Shown: positions 48,516 through 61,495 of the stretch, piece after piece | Layout: the number at the start of each line of letters is the position of its first letter | How positions within the stretch are numbered: position 1 is the first letter of the stretch | Origin: Rhizophagus irregularis | Lineage: Eukaryota > Glomeromycota > Glomeromycetes > Glomerales > Glomeraceae | Assembly (NCBI RefSeq): GCF_026210795.1 | Contig: NC_089442.1 | Location: forward strand, 2,790,001-2,854,000 | DNA: 64,000 nt | Reading direction: 5' to 3' | Notes under the pieces: generated by a model | What the model was told of the DNA's origin: nothing | Databases searched by the model: none | Seen by the model: only the letters and a program-made list of their open reading frames with translations | Translations under genes and position numbers: made by a program

Positions 48516-51115
48516 ATTACTATCTGCATTATCTGCATAGTACGATCTTTATTAGATTATATTTTTTATTTTATACGGAATTAAATACTGTATTTATAAA
48601 AAAAAATTTAATAGAATTTCTAAATATATTCATTGCTTTTATTTACATCCTGTAGATTAATAAAGAATATAGATTTTATTAAATATTTATTGTCTATTAT
48701 TGTCCTGAGCGAAGCAAAAGAATTTTTATTTTATCGAAAAAGATTGGTCAACATGATTAAATACATGAAGAGAGATTATAAACTTTGATTAACTAGTATC
48801 CTAATGATATTCAACTGACGTTGCTCGCTCCGATACAAGTCCCGCCCCTTGCAAAAAAGATCTAACTCTAGAGAAATGGGGAAATTTTAAAAAGAGTTTA
48901 GCAAACGAAAGACCATATGTATGTAACGTTTGTAACATATAAGATTACGACACTGAAACTTCGCTACATTGACAAACAAATCAGATTATTATAAAAAAAA
49001 ATTTTTTGTGTATTGAAAAAAATATAGAAATAAAACAATATAAACATGTATTTTATAACACAAATAAAAAATGATTAGTAAAATTTGATAAATAAGGTGG
49101 TACGATTTTTTTTCGCTCCGGATTCACAACGGTTTCCGTTACCTAGTTATTACTATATGCGGGTTGTACTTTTAAATATCACAAAATTATGTCATTCTTG
49201 TACCTTCTTAAATATATATTATACAAAAAAAATACCTTCTTAAAAGAAACAGAAATAACTAAAAGAAAAAAATTATAAGCATCATTATGGAAGGCATTTT
49301 GAATTACTGTAACGCACCCATAATAATGGAAACACATTAGACTTTCTTCAACAAAGTACAAATGATTTATTAATTACTCACGGCAATTTTTCAACGGGTT
49401 GCAAATTTAATAAATTTAACAAGCGATTATTTATTTTATTATAAATACACTATTTTTCATTGTTTCACAAAAACCTTTGTACTCCGCCCCTGATTTTTTC
49501 TTATACGACAACCACACTAATCCATTATAAGATATTGCCAATCTTTTTCATATAGTCTAAAGTTTAAATTTCTCATTAAGATAATGAATAATGATTTTTC
49601 AATGATTTGTGTAATTTGATTATCGGGTCCCGAAAATGAGTCAATATGATGACAAATTATTATCCGCAAAAAAAAAAAAGATATACTAGCAGTTATTTCC
49701 TAATCGGTTCTAAGGATCAGAGCTAATTTTATTAATCTCTGTCAATCTATCATGCCATGATCCAATTGACCCACAACTTGTTGTTACTGCTTATTTCAAA
49801 TCCGATTAAATACTGTAACGATTCAAGCTATACTCGATTTGCAGTTTGTGATCGTAAGCTTTTTTTTTAGTTAAAAACTGAAAATATTGTTTTATTTATT
49901 GCGTATATTGTATATATTGTACATTATCAATTTCAACTTGAAGATTATAACGCAGGTAAAATTTTTTTCGATTTATTTAAATAACATTATAAAAAACAAC
50001 TCGTAAAAATAATATACAGTAATACATCTCGATCGTGCGGATTTGTGTTTGCGTGAAAAAAATGCGGATCGAATAAAAGAAATCGTTTATATTTACGGAG
50101 GATATGATATAAAATATATCACGAATTGAAGCCGATAATTTAGGCTATTAAATATAAAATCTCGATTTAATATAAACTTATTAATATAAATACTATTATT
50201 TAAAAATTTTCTGTAAAAATGAAAAATTAATCAATGGCTCACCTTTCAAAAAGGAATCATCGAATTCCAGGAAAAATAAATTACGATAAATTCAAATTGT
50301 CAATTTCCTTGAAATATTTTCAAAAAATTTTTCTTGTAAAAAAATTTTTTTTTTCTTCATAAGGAGTGTAATAATATACTGTTTAGATCATTATCAAATA
50401 TTTGAATGTTAGAACGTTTACATTTTTTTTTCTTAAGGATAAAAGAAAATAACTCAAATTTATAATTATTAACGTTAACTACGCCTAATAATTAATAATA
50501 AAGACTTTGAATGGTTCGTGTAACAGATTATGTAAATAAGCTGACAAATTTTAGAAACAATTAAAAATCGGAGTTATTTATAGTATTAGTATTTTAAATA
50601 AATGTACGCTCATTCGCAATATCTTACATCTCGGATTATATGTCAATAACATTTTATAATTCATCTTTCAGCTCAATAGGATCATTGCAGATTTTCATAG
50701 ACTGAAATTTTATTAAGCATAACAATAATGCATGACTATATCATTTTTTATTACTCCACCTTATTATATCAATTATGTGCATATAAAGAAGATTAAAAAT
50801 AGCATAAAAATGAAATTAATAGAAAGTTAAATATAAAGCTTTTTATGACTGTTGTTACGATTAATGCATGATCAAAGGTAACACTTTTATTTGTTGCCAT
50901 ATCGGTCACAAATCCCCTTCATTAATTGGTGCTTTCCAATTTTGGAACTTTGACAGATTTAGTAAATGACAAATGAGAAAATGACAATTACCATTTTAAA
51001 ATGATTAAATGGCATCATTTGCGATCCCGGATAATTTCAGTTACAAATGAAAGAACATTATGATCACATAACTCAAATTATTGAAACGACATAATGACAT
51101 GTGGCAATCAATGAT
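48516..51115. other. Gene-poor AT-rich region
   Basis: I see no gene, RNA or clear repeat boundary in this stretch. Confidence 0.45.
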
Positions 51116-51237
51116 GGGCGTCTTCACAAAGAATATGATTGAGATTGAGATTGGGATTGGGATCGGGATTAGCTTGAGATTGTTATTAACATCTAATCTC
51201 AATCTTAATCTCAATCACGTTGTTTGTGAAGACGCCC
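51116..51237. mobile_element. 122 bp MITE with GATTGAGATT internal repeats
   Basis: GGGCGTCTTCACAAA and TTTGTGAAGACGCCC are perfect 15 bp inverted repeats at the ends. AATCAAT/ATTGATT just outside extends the symmetry with a 3-base interruption. The interior is a run of GATTGAGATTGGGATTGGGA-type units on the left and their complement on the right, so nearly the whole element can fold back. Confidence 0.8.
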
Positions 51238-54200
51238 ATTGATTAAGGTTTTGACAAGTCGTTACTTATGCTATAGATAGTCCTAAAAAACACAAAAAAT
51301 CGGTAATCAATTAATTTAGCGATTAACTTTGTTACATAAAATCTTGAGAAATTTGAATAATGATCGCAGATATTTTTATTATTTTTACTTTTTTATTTTC
51401 ATTAAACATGTGGTGTTCGAAACTCAATGAAACATCTATATTTGTTACCTTTCAAAGTTGACAAAATTCGGAATGATAATCAATCGCAGTGATTTTTACC
51501 ACCAAATTCGCTTAGCTTGTTGAGTTTAGCACCATCGGATCATTTGACCATCAGCATGAAAACATTTGAATAATTGTGAACAATTGTTATAATCTATCGC
51601 TTATCTCACGATAATCGGTATAACATAAATAAAATCAGAAATTTTCTTACTAAAGATATTAAAATTCCGAATTCATTTGAGAATGTCCTTGATTAGGATA
51701 ACTTATTTGCACGAGATGAAACGAAAATAAACACAATACTGCATGATTGTAATAATGTGAGCCAAATGCTTACGGAAGAGTATCAGGACATTTCGCCGAA
51801 AGCCATTTCAAATAATCTCTATTCGGGCCTTCAAAACCACAAACTGTTGAACCTTTTAAATCAATTTCCAAAGATATGGTAAATAAACTCATAAATGCTG
51901 ATATTTTAAAACGCTCATAAATAACACTTTTTTTATTCACTAAAATTTTAAAATGTAATGAGTACACTAATTTGTGTGCGTATAACGTATAATTGTGTTG
52001 AAAATGGAGTTAAACTTTAAGAATAATAATTTACATAGTAATTAAATGCTTTATTTATAAATAATAACATATTATTTATTTTTTATTTATTAAATTTGTT
52101 TTAAAATTTAAATGAAGTCTTATAAGGTAGTGTAGCTGGTTAGGATCGGTTAAAGGTTTTTATGGAGTAAATCAAATAATTTAATATTTTTTTTTTCACG
52201 AAATTGTTCTATTAAAATTTCTTGAAATTTTAATAAATTATTATATTGCAAACTAATTTGTTAAATTTCAATAATTAGTCGCTCATTTAATGAAAGAATG
52301 ATACAAATATTACTAAATAATAAAATATATTATGAAATTAAATTTTTATGATAAATAAAGTCATTATCATTATTCTACTGTATACTAGAGTCCAAAACTC
52401 GTTAAACCAAAATTTTCTGTGTTTACAGAATATTTTATTATTAAAATAATCTCATCCAATTACAATTGTAAATTGTAATATTAATAATTTCGATAATTTA
52501 ACGCAATTTTTGATTCAATATCGAAAAAATTCTTGTTGAGCAAGCGGATATTTTAAATTTTCATATCGTTAGAACTACAGTACATCGTAATAATTTATTA
52601 ATAAGTAGTCAAATAACCTTTTGTTTATGAGTTAAAGATATGAATTTCTGTATTTTCAAAGTTTAGTGCATAAAAATTAGTACACAATCTAAATTCGATC
52701 TTTTATTAAGTTAATGTAATATGTTGGTATTATATAACAGATAATATTATTACAGATATTTACTATTAAAATTCATTATTAAATAAACTGTTACTTAAAT
52801 GTTAAAAGCTTGCATATTTATTTATTTTGGAATAATAAAAAATGACATAGAATTTGAATAAATTTTTGGCCAATAAAAAGTTTAATATATATGGAAAGAA
52901 ATTATTAAATATACCGAGTACTCCAAGTGGAATAAGAAATATGTGTTTATTTTTCTTCTAATTACTCAATTGATTCTTCTTACTGAGAATTATTAACGTT
53001 AAATCATATAATTATTATAAATAAAAAAAGTCTACGTTTTATAATCTTTACCTTTTGGCTTATCTTGGCAACAAACTTTAGTGTTTGTTAGATTTGTTTA
53101 GTTTATTATAAAGACAATAAATGAAACATGAAATCATATTCTAAGAAACTAAAAATTCATAAACGCAATCACACTTAGAATTCATTTACTGTATATCACT
53201 GAAATATTGCTAATGTCTTTTTATGATCTTAATTTCGGCCAGAATATCAACGGTTCTGGCTTCTGACAATCACTCAATATTTATATTTTCTATTAAGTTA
53301 GTATATCAAAGACTACTCAAAGACTCGTAAATGTCAGCGCTTAATAATGCCGGCCGAGACTAAGTTAATTCCGGCTGGAATTAGGATGGTAGTGAATAAA
53401 TAAATATGACTGGTTTATAATTAAACTTCGTTATACAATATGTAATATCGCGAATTTATAATAAAGTCGTTATATATATAATTTATAAATGGTTTTGTTT
53501 AAGAAAAAAAATTCGGTATGGGCCAAAAATCGGTTCGTTATATCAAGTTATGACTGTATTTAGTTTCTTTAGTATTCGGCATATGCCTAAATATAATTTT
53601 GAAATTATACACCAAGATATATTTTTAATAGAAAAAAGTTCGTCTCGTTTATTATTCTGTAGTACCTCTTTTTATTATTCATATATTCTTAGTCTACAAT
53701 ATCTTCCTTTCCTATCAATGAAATATTCGTTAAATCGAGAATTTATTATATCATGTGTTCCATCGTTTATAAGAACAGAATGCATAATTTTTTAAGAAAT
53801 TTATTGATACGGATTTTCAAATAAATTTTAAATATCATTATTTACCACTATTTACCTAAATGGCTTTTAAATTTTATTTCCATACATGGATTCTTCGTTC
53901 ATTTTTTATTTTTTTTTTGTTCGGAAAGCATTCGGAAAACGTCGAGAAAAAATATATAAATATTTAAAAAAATATTTGAATCGGCAATTATTATATTTTG
54001 TTACTATGTTTCGTCGGTCAGATTATGATAGCTTATATAGTGTTTAATTTCTTTTATGTTTCATATTTGGTAATTATGCATAAATATTTATGATCAAAAA
54101 AAAAAACAAATAAACAAAAAAAGTAATAAATGCAAAAAAATTAATCTTAAGATTTGGTAACATAAATAATGTCATTCATGCTGATGATTTTAAGTTCGGC

Positions 54201-55204
54201 TGAATTTTTATGTTAATTCCGGCCGAAATTAACTTATATGAATTTTTGTCCAAGAGAGCTAAATTTTACGGCCATTTTGAATGATGGAATAATTTATTTC
54301 AAAAATGAGATTTATTTTTAGTTTTCTCGATTATTAATTTATATTTACCAGTTGACTAATTAAAACAAATTTGTTGGTTTGACAAATTGGCTTGGTCAAA
54401 CGAGGCGATCTCTTTCAATGTTGCTAATTATATATCAAATTCAAAGAGAAAGGGATTGATACTATTTATGGTATTATCTCTTTGTAAATTTTTTGATTGT
54501 TTATACTTGTAAAATACTAACTAATTATAGATATCATAATCGGAATCAATAACAAGTTGGATTTCCGAATCACAATTTTTTTTTTAAAAAAAAAAACGGT
54601 AAAAAAAAAACAGCAATTAACCGTAATTCATGACATCGATATTATGATATTATGTGATTTCTTATTTCTCTCTTTCTTTTTTTTTAAAAAAAAAGAAAGA
54701 AAGATGATTAAAAAACAAATCATATTTTACTAATTCAATATGCAACATGAGACTAATATAGAATTAATCACGTAAAGTTCCGATTTATTCGCGTTTATTA
54801 TTTATATGAAAATAGAATTCCACTATTGAAAAATTATCGGAACAAATTCCGAGAATAACTTTTATTAGTTTTTTTTTTAACAAATGATAATAGGAAAGCT
54901 GACCGGGACGATAAGACTAATCATCCAATTTGATAACCTTATTTTATTTTTCGAATACTTGTCTTTCATTAACTTCCATTTTACTTTGTTCAAAATTATT
55001 CTATTATATTCTATGTAATATTACGCGTTCATTTTATATAAATAAGAATGAACCAAACCAACATTTCATTTTTTTCAAGCTTTCCGTTTTTCTTCTAGTT
55101 TTTTTTTTCTTATTCTATCCTTAGCAATAATACGAAAAAAAATTTCATATTTAATTTGTTATCTCTCTTGCACACTACATACTCTGTTTATAAATCTTCG
55201 CACT
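51238..55204. other. Gene-poor AT-rich region
   Basis: No gene supported. It includes a lone CGCCGAA-family end (51787-51805), several GGCCGGAATTA-like strings (53234, 53350, 53373, 54219), and T/A palindromes at 54576-54596 and 54671-54700. The last 50 bases, with TTTATAAAT near 55188, may be the promoter of the small gene at 55205. Confidence 0.5.
54671..54700. repeat. Perfect 30 bp T/A-rich palindrome
   Basis: TCTTTCTTTTTTTTT is followed immediately by its reverse complement, with no loop. It is the longest of at least ten T-run/A-run palindromes in the window. Confidence 0.95.
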
Positions 55205-55537
55205 ATGAATTACTCGCCACAAAACCAAGTTGATATGCTTTTACAAGTTTTTACTGTGAATGGCAACTTATCACTTCCACCCATATTCATTCTTCCGGAA
55301 AGAATGTATAAGGATATAACGTATAAAAAAAAACCTGGAAACAAACTAACAACCATAGAAGGTTTATTACGCTTTTTCATAAGTAAAGAAGCAAAAAAAT
55401 TAAAGATAACAAATTCCGTAATTATTAATAAAGTTATGAGAACGTTGTTGAAAGAAGCTAGTTCCCAAGATAGACGTGCGTATCGCAATTTTTCTGATGC
55501 GATAAATTTATTAATCAAAAGTCGTAGTCTCAGTTAG
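55205..55537 (+). CDS. Small basic protein, possible divergent HMG-box (MATA_HMG-like)
   Basis: Intact single-exon frame of 110 codons with a better codon texture than its surroundings and a TATA-like TTTATAAAT 17 bp upstream. Residues about 45-105 form a basic helical stretch ending in EASSQDRRAYRNFSDAINLL, reminiscent of the last helix of HMG boxes (pattern S.E.R..Y..LA), and FFISKEAKKL could be the first helix. The usual N-terminal RPPNAFI motif is not evident. HMG-box proteins bind DNA minor grooves, and such genes are numerous in glomeromycotan fungi. The assignment is tentative; the coding call itself is stronger than the domain call. Confidence 0.5.
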   Translation: MNYSPQNQVDMLLQVFTVNGNLSLPPIFILPERMYKDITYKKKPGNKLTTIEGLLRFFISKEAKKLKITNSVIINKVMRTLLKEASSQDRRAYRNFSDAINLLIKSRSLS

Positions 55538-57399
55538 CCATTACTTGGTGAACGAAATATTTTCAAAAAATTTTTCTGGGAGAAAAAAATTTTCTCCATT
55601 TTCACGCGAAAAGGGTTTTAATATGGATAAATTATTATTTCACACGAAAATATGTTATGTTTTTTTTATGTTTTTATGTTATTTTCTACCTTTATGTTAT
55701 TTATGCTATTTATGTTACATAGAATATAGAATTAAGTTAAATATTTATTTTATAAGATTTATAAGATCAATTATGAATATATTCGTACGAGAGAGATTTT
55801 ATTTTGGTATCGTTTATCTGGTAAAATTATCGAATTTTCTTTAATTCCTATAATAAAATCCGTATTTTCATTTTTTTTATACAATAAAATTCTAAAAATG
55901 GTAACATTTGAATGTTATATAGTTGTATCAATGATATCAATAAGATCACTACGGAATCTTCGGAATCACAAATAGATAAAGGAGATTGATAATTAAATAA
56001 TCGATCTAATGTTACTGTCGGTGTAACACTTAAAAATTAAATTTGCATATTCAAAGTAAAATTACTTGATTAAGAAAATTATCTATCTCCGATGTAAAGT
56101 TAGTACTTTTTGACTTGTATTACTGGAAAAGAAAATAAGGGCAATTAACGCATCTCCGACGATTGTGTACTGAGTATTTGAGTAACAATGTTGAGGTCAT
56201 ACATACGCAATCGCGCTTTTTTTTTCATCCCATGTGATTTTATATAATTTGTCATCCAATGACAAATGTCACCTTTTCATTTTGTTTTCTATTGTTAATC
56301 TGTCTTTTTTCCAGCCTCTTATATGTCACTTTTATGTCGCCGGTCACGTGCGACGAAGATATTACTTAAAATGTTTGCCGACCACATGGTTTATTACTGA
56401 ATAAAGTAAACTGAAAGATAATGACTTTAATTTCATGGATATGGAGACAGTATATTAAGATACATAGATGAATCAATTGACCGAACATTTTACTACAATT
56501 GACATTTAAATATTATATTTATTACAAAATAAATAAAATAAATGTGAATCGTGTATAAAAATAAAATTTTGAGTTATTTAGACATCAGGTGGTACGTGTG
56601 TAATATACCAAAATTGGTGAAAGGATTTCTTTAACTGTGAATACAATGATACTGATCAACGTTCTAATGAAACGAAGATTATTAAAAAAAAAAAACAATG
56701 AATTCAATTAATAATTTTTATTTTTTATAATAAAGAATCTAATTATTTGAATAAAATGTTCAAAATTTATAAAATTTATTATTAAATTTGATTAAATAAG
56801 GAAGGATTAAGTCGATTATATCTGTACATGATTCGAAACAATTGGCGTAAAAAAATTGTAAATTTATTATTTTATTCAAATTTATATTATACTACTGTAT
56901 GTTCTCATAAAGTCATGAATATATCGGAATTTCTTTTAAAAAAATAGAATGTACATTTTGACTTCAATAATATCAGTCCAAGCATTATTTTATAAAGTCT
57001 ATTGTTTAAATATTTTAATAATTGGAGTTCGAAGAAATACTTGTTGGAAGTAACAAATCAATATATAATTATTACAATATCCATTTTGTGAGATACCGTA
57101 TGAGGATCAAATCATGTGTTGCGACACTATTGCGACACAATATTTATAAATTGCATAAATATTTTAAATTAAAATGAGCTTTTATAATTTTTTTAATTTT
57201 TTCAAATTTTTATAATGTTTTAATGTATAAGTGTTGATGTTTTAATAGTGAATGTTTAAATTTGTTGATTTAATTACAATTTTACATTTGCCAAAAATCT
57301 ACTGCACATTGTGATTTTTTAATATATCAAATATTAAATTTTCAAAAAATATTTAAATATAGCCTTTTTCGTTTTAAAAATTTTTTCTTTAGCGACGAA
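55538..57399. other. Intergenic, nothing recognised
   Basis: AT-rich. A frame at 55545-55844 is of low complexity and not supported. CACGTG at 56345. Confidence 0.45.
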
Positions 57400-58260
57400 C
57401 GGATAGTTTCCTTTTCTTTTCTTTCTTTTTAGGTCTTTAGCTTTTGCGGTCAAAGGTACGTTTTTCCTCTCTCTTTTTTCTTGTTTTTGTTGTTTTGTTT
57501 CTTACTTCTCCATTTCTAATTCTCTTTTCTTTCTCTTAGGTCTTTAGGTTCTTCAGTTCTGCGGTGAGGGTACATTTTTCCTCTTTTCTTTTTTTTCGTG
57601 CTTTCCATTTCTAATTCTCTTTTTCTTTTTTAGGTCTTTGAGTTCTTCTAGTTTTGGAATTAAAGTACGTTCTTCTTTACTCTTTTTTATCTTGTTTCTT
57701 AATTTGTTCCTTACTAACTATATTTCCTTTACTTTATATCAAACTTTAACTTTGCAGGTTTTGTTTTTGTTTCGTTCCTTAACTTCTTCATTTTGGATTT
57801 TTTTCTTTTTTCTTTGGTATTGGTACCTTTTCTTTCTTTTTCTTTTTTTCGTTTTGTTTTTTATTTTCTCTTCTTTGTTAGGCCTTATGTTATTCTCGTT
57901 TCGCGAGGTACGTTTCCATTTGTCTTTTCTTTGTTTTGTTTCCTAATATTAGCTAACTATATTTTCTACTTTATACTGCTCTTTAGCTTCACGAGTTTTA
58001 CTCTTCAATATTACTGATTTTGCTCTTTAATTTCGTGGGATTTGCTATTACGTTCTTTTAACTCATCGATGCACTATGCGCTTTGTTCTTTATCTTCATC
58101 ATGATGGGTTTGTTCTTATATCAATCATGGTTTTGTTCTTGGATCTTGACTTCATTTTTTTACTTTATTGGTTTCATTTTTTACTTGTTTTTCCTTAATT
58201 TTTGTTTAGCTCCTTTCAACTTCCTAAAAAAACCAATCAAAATTAAATTTGGGGTGAGTA
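57400..58260 (+). repeat. T/C-rich region of tandem exon-like units
   Basis: Units of about 95-125 bp each consist of a pyrimidine tract ending in TAG, a 25-35 nt block beginning GTCTTTAG or similar, and a GTACGT/GTACAT. Examples: TTTTAG at 57430 with GTACGT at 57455; TCTTAG at 57539 with GTACAT at 57570; TTTTAG at 57632 with GTACGT at 57664; GTTAG at 57880 with GTACGT at 57908. The layout mimics acceptor-microexon-donor repeats. Long open frames in it are hydrophobic only because of the T-richness and are not proposed as genes. Confidence 0.5.
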
Positions 58261-59358
58261 ATATCAAATATCACCCGGTCTAGGAATAAATTCACTCAAA
58301 ATTAAAATATTAAAATAAAAAAAAAAATCGTATAAAATTTTCGGGCTGGGCCCGGCCGAGTTTCAAAATATGGCCTCTAAAGTGAAGTATGAGATATAAT
58401 ATATGGATAATGCTATTAAAATTAACATTCAATAAAGAGACTTTTGCTTTAATAAATTAAACCTTTTTATTAATTATATGTTATTTAGTCACATTTATAT
58501 ACGAACATTCGATCATTTGAGAATTCATCATAATTTAATTAGTGCTCTAATCTACATCCACTAACCCAATCAAAAAAATTTGATTTAGATTGTTTAGATT
58601 GGCATCATCTTAAACGAAGCTTTGTCTTCATTTGAAGCTTAAAGACTTTGTATCATTTGTATTTTCTTCCATTTTTTTTTTGGACATAATACTTCTTACA
58701 CTTATAAGCTATAACTTCGATCCTAGATCAATAGTAATCTAGTAATAACAAATAAGTTGGACGCGTAAGCGCGTTAAAATAAAATTATAATAGTAAAAAT
58801 AAAAAAAAAAAGTGAATTTAATAAAGGATTTAACTTACTTAATGTTACTTTAATGACTAATTATAACTCGGAAAATTTAAAATGTAATAAATAAAAATTT
58901 CATGTAATTTTAAGGAATATAAAATTTAAAAAATATCAACAATATATCATCTGGAATATATCATGATTATTTATTAGATACATTATGATACATATTTTTT
59001 CTTTTTTGCTTTGTTTATATTAGTTTGTTCTAGATTAATATGAAAAAAAAAGTGTAAAATTACAATTCTATTTATGCAATATGAGTCATACTTATATCTA
59101 ATAAAATTTATTTCATTTCATTATTACATGGATTGCATATATTGTATATAGAGTTATAATCTTTTGTAATAATGAATCTGGTTGACGAAGTCTGTGTATT
59201 TTTTTGTAGTGCTTCTTTCGTGTTAATGTGTCAGTCTGAATCATATTATTTTTATAATATTTAAGGTCTCTAATTTCTCTCAACTTCAAAAACTACTTTT
59301 GCTTTTTACTACTACAAATACTTAATAAACTTGTTTTTTGTGATTTATAAAATTAATC
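58261..59358. other. Intergenic, upstream of bromodomain pseudogene
   Basis: AT-rich DNA with no supported gene; the part next to 59359 is presumed promoter. Confidence 0.5.
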
Positions 59359-59901
59359 ATGAGTACAGCAACTGAAAACTATATTGGATATGAGGCTCTT
59401 ATTTCCTATATAATTGAATCAAAGAATTGGTCTTACTATGGATTTTTGAGTCATAACCGAGATACCATCATTGCTTCACTAGCCCAACTAACTAGCTCTA
59501 CATTTACATCAGCCAGGCATAGCTTTGATGTTGCCTGGAGCAATCGCTTTTTGGATGAAGCAGAAGAATTATTAGATTCAAATACTTTTGCTGAATTAAA
59601 GAAAAAGGTGTGTTTTGTTTTTATTTTGCAAAGTATTGGGTAACTCCTAATACTCCCCGTGGTCACTTAGTGAGAATTACCGTCTTGACACCCTTGGTAA
59701 CCAGCCCAAGCTCTCACTTCGGGCGCCCATGCTTTGTTGTTGATAAAGCCTGCTAATTCTGGAGGAGGAATTGGCTATGTACCTTCTTTATTACTAAATA
59801 AAAATTTAATGCACTACTAATAATCTTGTATCTTCTAACAGTTTATTGCAGAACGATCACGTTATGCAAAAAAGATGCAAATTTTCTGGCAAGGAGTAGT
59901 C

Positions 59902-59973
59902 AAAGAATATGATAAAGAAAATGCCAAAGAATGTGATAAAGAGAATACCAAAGAATGTGATAAAGAGAATGAC
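59902..59973 (+). repeat. 24 bp x 3 coding repeat
   Basis: Three copies of a 24-nt unit encode KE[YC]DKEN plus one variable residue, forming a charged linker before the bromodomain. Confidence 0.85.
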
Positions 59974-60331
59974 ATTGCATCTCTTACAAAAAAGACAGTT
60001 GAGACTCCTACTAATCTTTCTAAAACTTTACAACCAGATGTACAATCAGAAATATTACTTCCCAAAGTTTCTGAAACTTTACAGTCAGATTTACCTAAAA
60101 TAAAGAACTTTAAACTTATTAACTTTTGTTATAATATACTTCATGAACTTGAAAACACATCTTATGCTAATCTATTTTATAAATGTATTAAAAATGATGT
60201 TAAAAATAATATTATAAATCATCCAATGGATCTATTTACTATAAATTTAAATTTAGAAAATAATCAATATACTAGTTTAGAAGATTTTGAGAAAGATATT
60301 CGTTTAATATTTTGTAATTGCTATACATATA

Positions 60332-60573
60332 AGGTTGCTTGTCTAAACCTCTTCAAAATCCTACGATTAGTTTCATCAAAATTTTACTATAGATTTATTA
60401 TAGTTTCGGCAGAGTTTTGGCAGTTTCGGCATTTATAATAAGTTTCGGCAGTTTTGCTTTTCTCCAAAGTTTCGCCAGTTTTTTAATATAACTTTAATAT
60501 AGTTTCAGCAGAATTTCGCTTTTCGGCGAAACGCCATCTTGCCTAAACCCCTAGGTTTCGGCAAGCAACCTTA
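60332..60573. mobile_element. ~242 bp MITE inserted in the bromodomain
   Basis: AGGTTGCTTG at the left is the reverse complement of CAAGCAACCT at the right. TATACATATA (10 bp) is present directly on both sides (60322-60331 and 60574-60583). Deleting the element with one copy rejoins the codons for NCYTYNDVG. The interior has TTTCGGC repeats. A 9-10 bp duplication points to a Mutator-like origin. Confidence 0.9.
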
Positions 60574-61296
60574 TATACATATAATGATGTTGGAAGTGAA
60601 ATATATAGTTCAGGTAAAGCATTAGAATCTATTTTTAATAAAAAATGGAATGAAGAACTTATTCTTAAAGGTAAACAAATAAAAGAACTGAAAAGAACAA
60701 GAGATAATGATGCTGATGATACAGATAGATCCTGGAAGAAACAAAGCCAAGTTTTAGAACAAAATAAGGATAATTTAATGTATAGACAGATTGTTAATGA
60801 TGCACTTCTTGTTACTTCAGCATATGAAAGTCTTGTTATAGGTAATATTATCCCTTTTATTGAAATTTTAAAGACCTTTCTATTAACAAGGTCAAAGATG
60901 TCTTTATCTTCAGCAAATGAATCTATGCTTCAAAGCAATTGTTGAAATTCTTCTGCCACTAAAATATCGTATTCCAGAGTTTTCATTAGTAATGGATGGC
61001 AAAAAGCCAAAAGGATCAGGTCGATTTGGTTATTCAGATATTTTTATTTTAAAAGGAATAGGAGATAATTATATTAGTAGCTTAGAATTAAAATATATTT
61101 CATTAGTTGGCTTAATAAGAAATCAGAAGTTTGGTGCAAATGAACTAGAAAACTTAGATAAAATTCTTGAAAAGGAAGATGAAGAGATTTTATTAAAAAG
61201 ATCATATACATACTGGTCCAAAGAATTTAAAAAAACAATCCAGACAACTATAGGTGAGGTATTAAAAAGTGGTACAAGTCAATTGGAATCATATAT

Positions 61297-61495
61297 CCCT
61301 ATAAAAAATTTTTATCCGAATATTTCCATTATTTCTCTGTGTCTTCCGTAAAAATTCCATGAAAATGATACATTCACGGATATCCGTGTTAGCGAGATGA
61401 AAATTTCCATGATTTAAGGCTATAATTTCCATGAAAATGATACATTCACGGAAAAAACATGGAAAGATAATACACGGATCAGATTTTTTACAGGG
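61297..61495. mobile_element. 199 bp MITE inserted in the nuclease-like domain
   Basis: CCCTATAAAAAATTTTTATC at the left matches CCCTGTAAAAAATCTGATCC read from the right end on the other strand. TAT flanks both sides (61294-61296, 61496-61498), a 3 bp duplication. The string CCATGAAAATGATACATTCA occurs twice inside. Removal of the element plus one TAT restores the frame across LESYMNTISKG. The short duplication suggests a different superfamily (PIF/Harbinger-like) from the first insertion. Confidence 0.88.

Noticed and set aside
52375-53555. Possible pogo/Tc1-like ends (ACTCGTTAAACC left, GGTTCGTTATATCAAG right)
   Set aside because: The inverted similarity is weak and gapped and no TA duplication or transposase trace was found.
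57638-58283. Apparent multi-pass hydrophobic proteins
   Set aside because: Phe/Leu/Ser-only composition follows from the T/C-rich tract; the tandem DNA repeat explains the open frames better.
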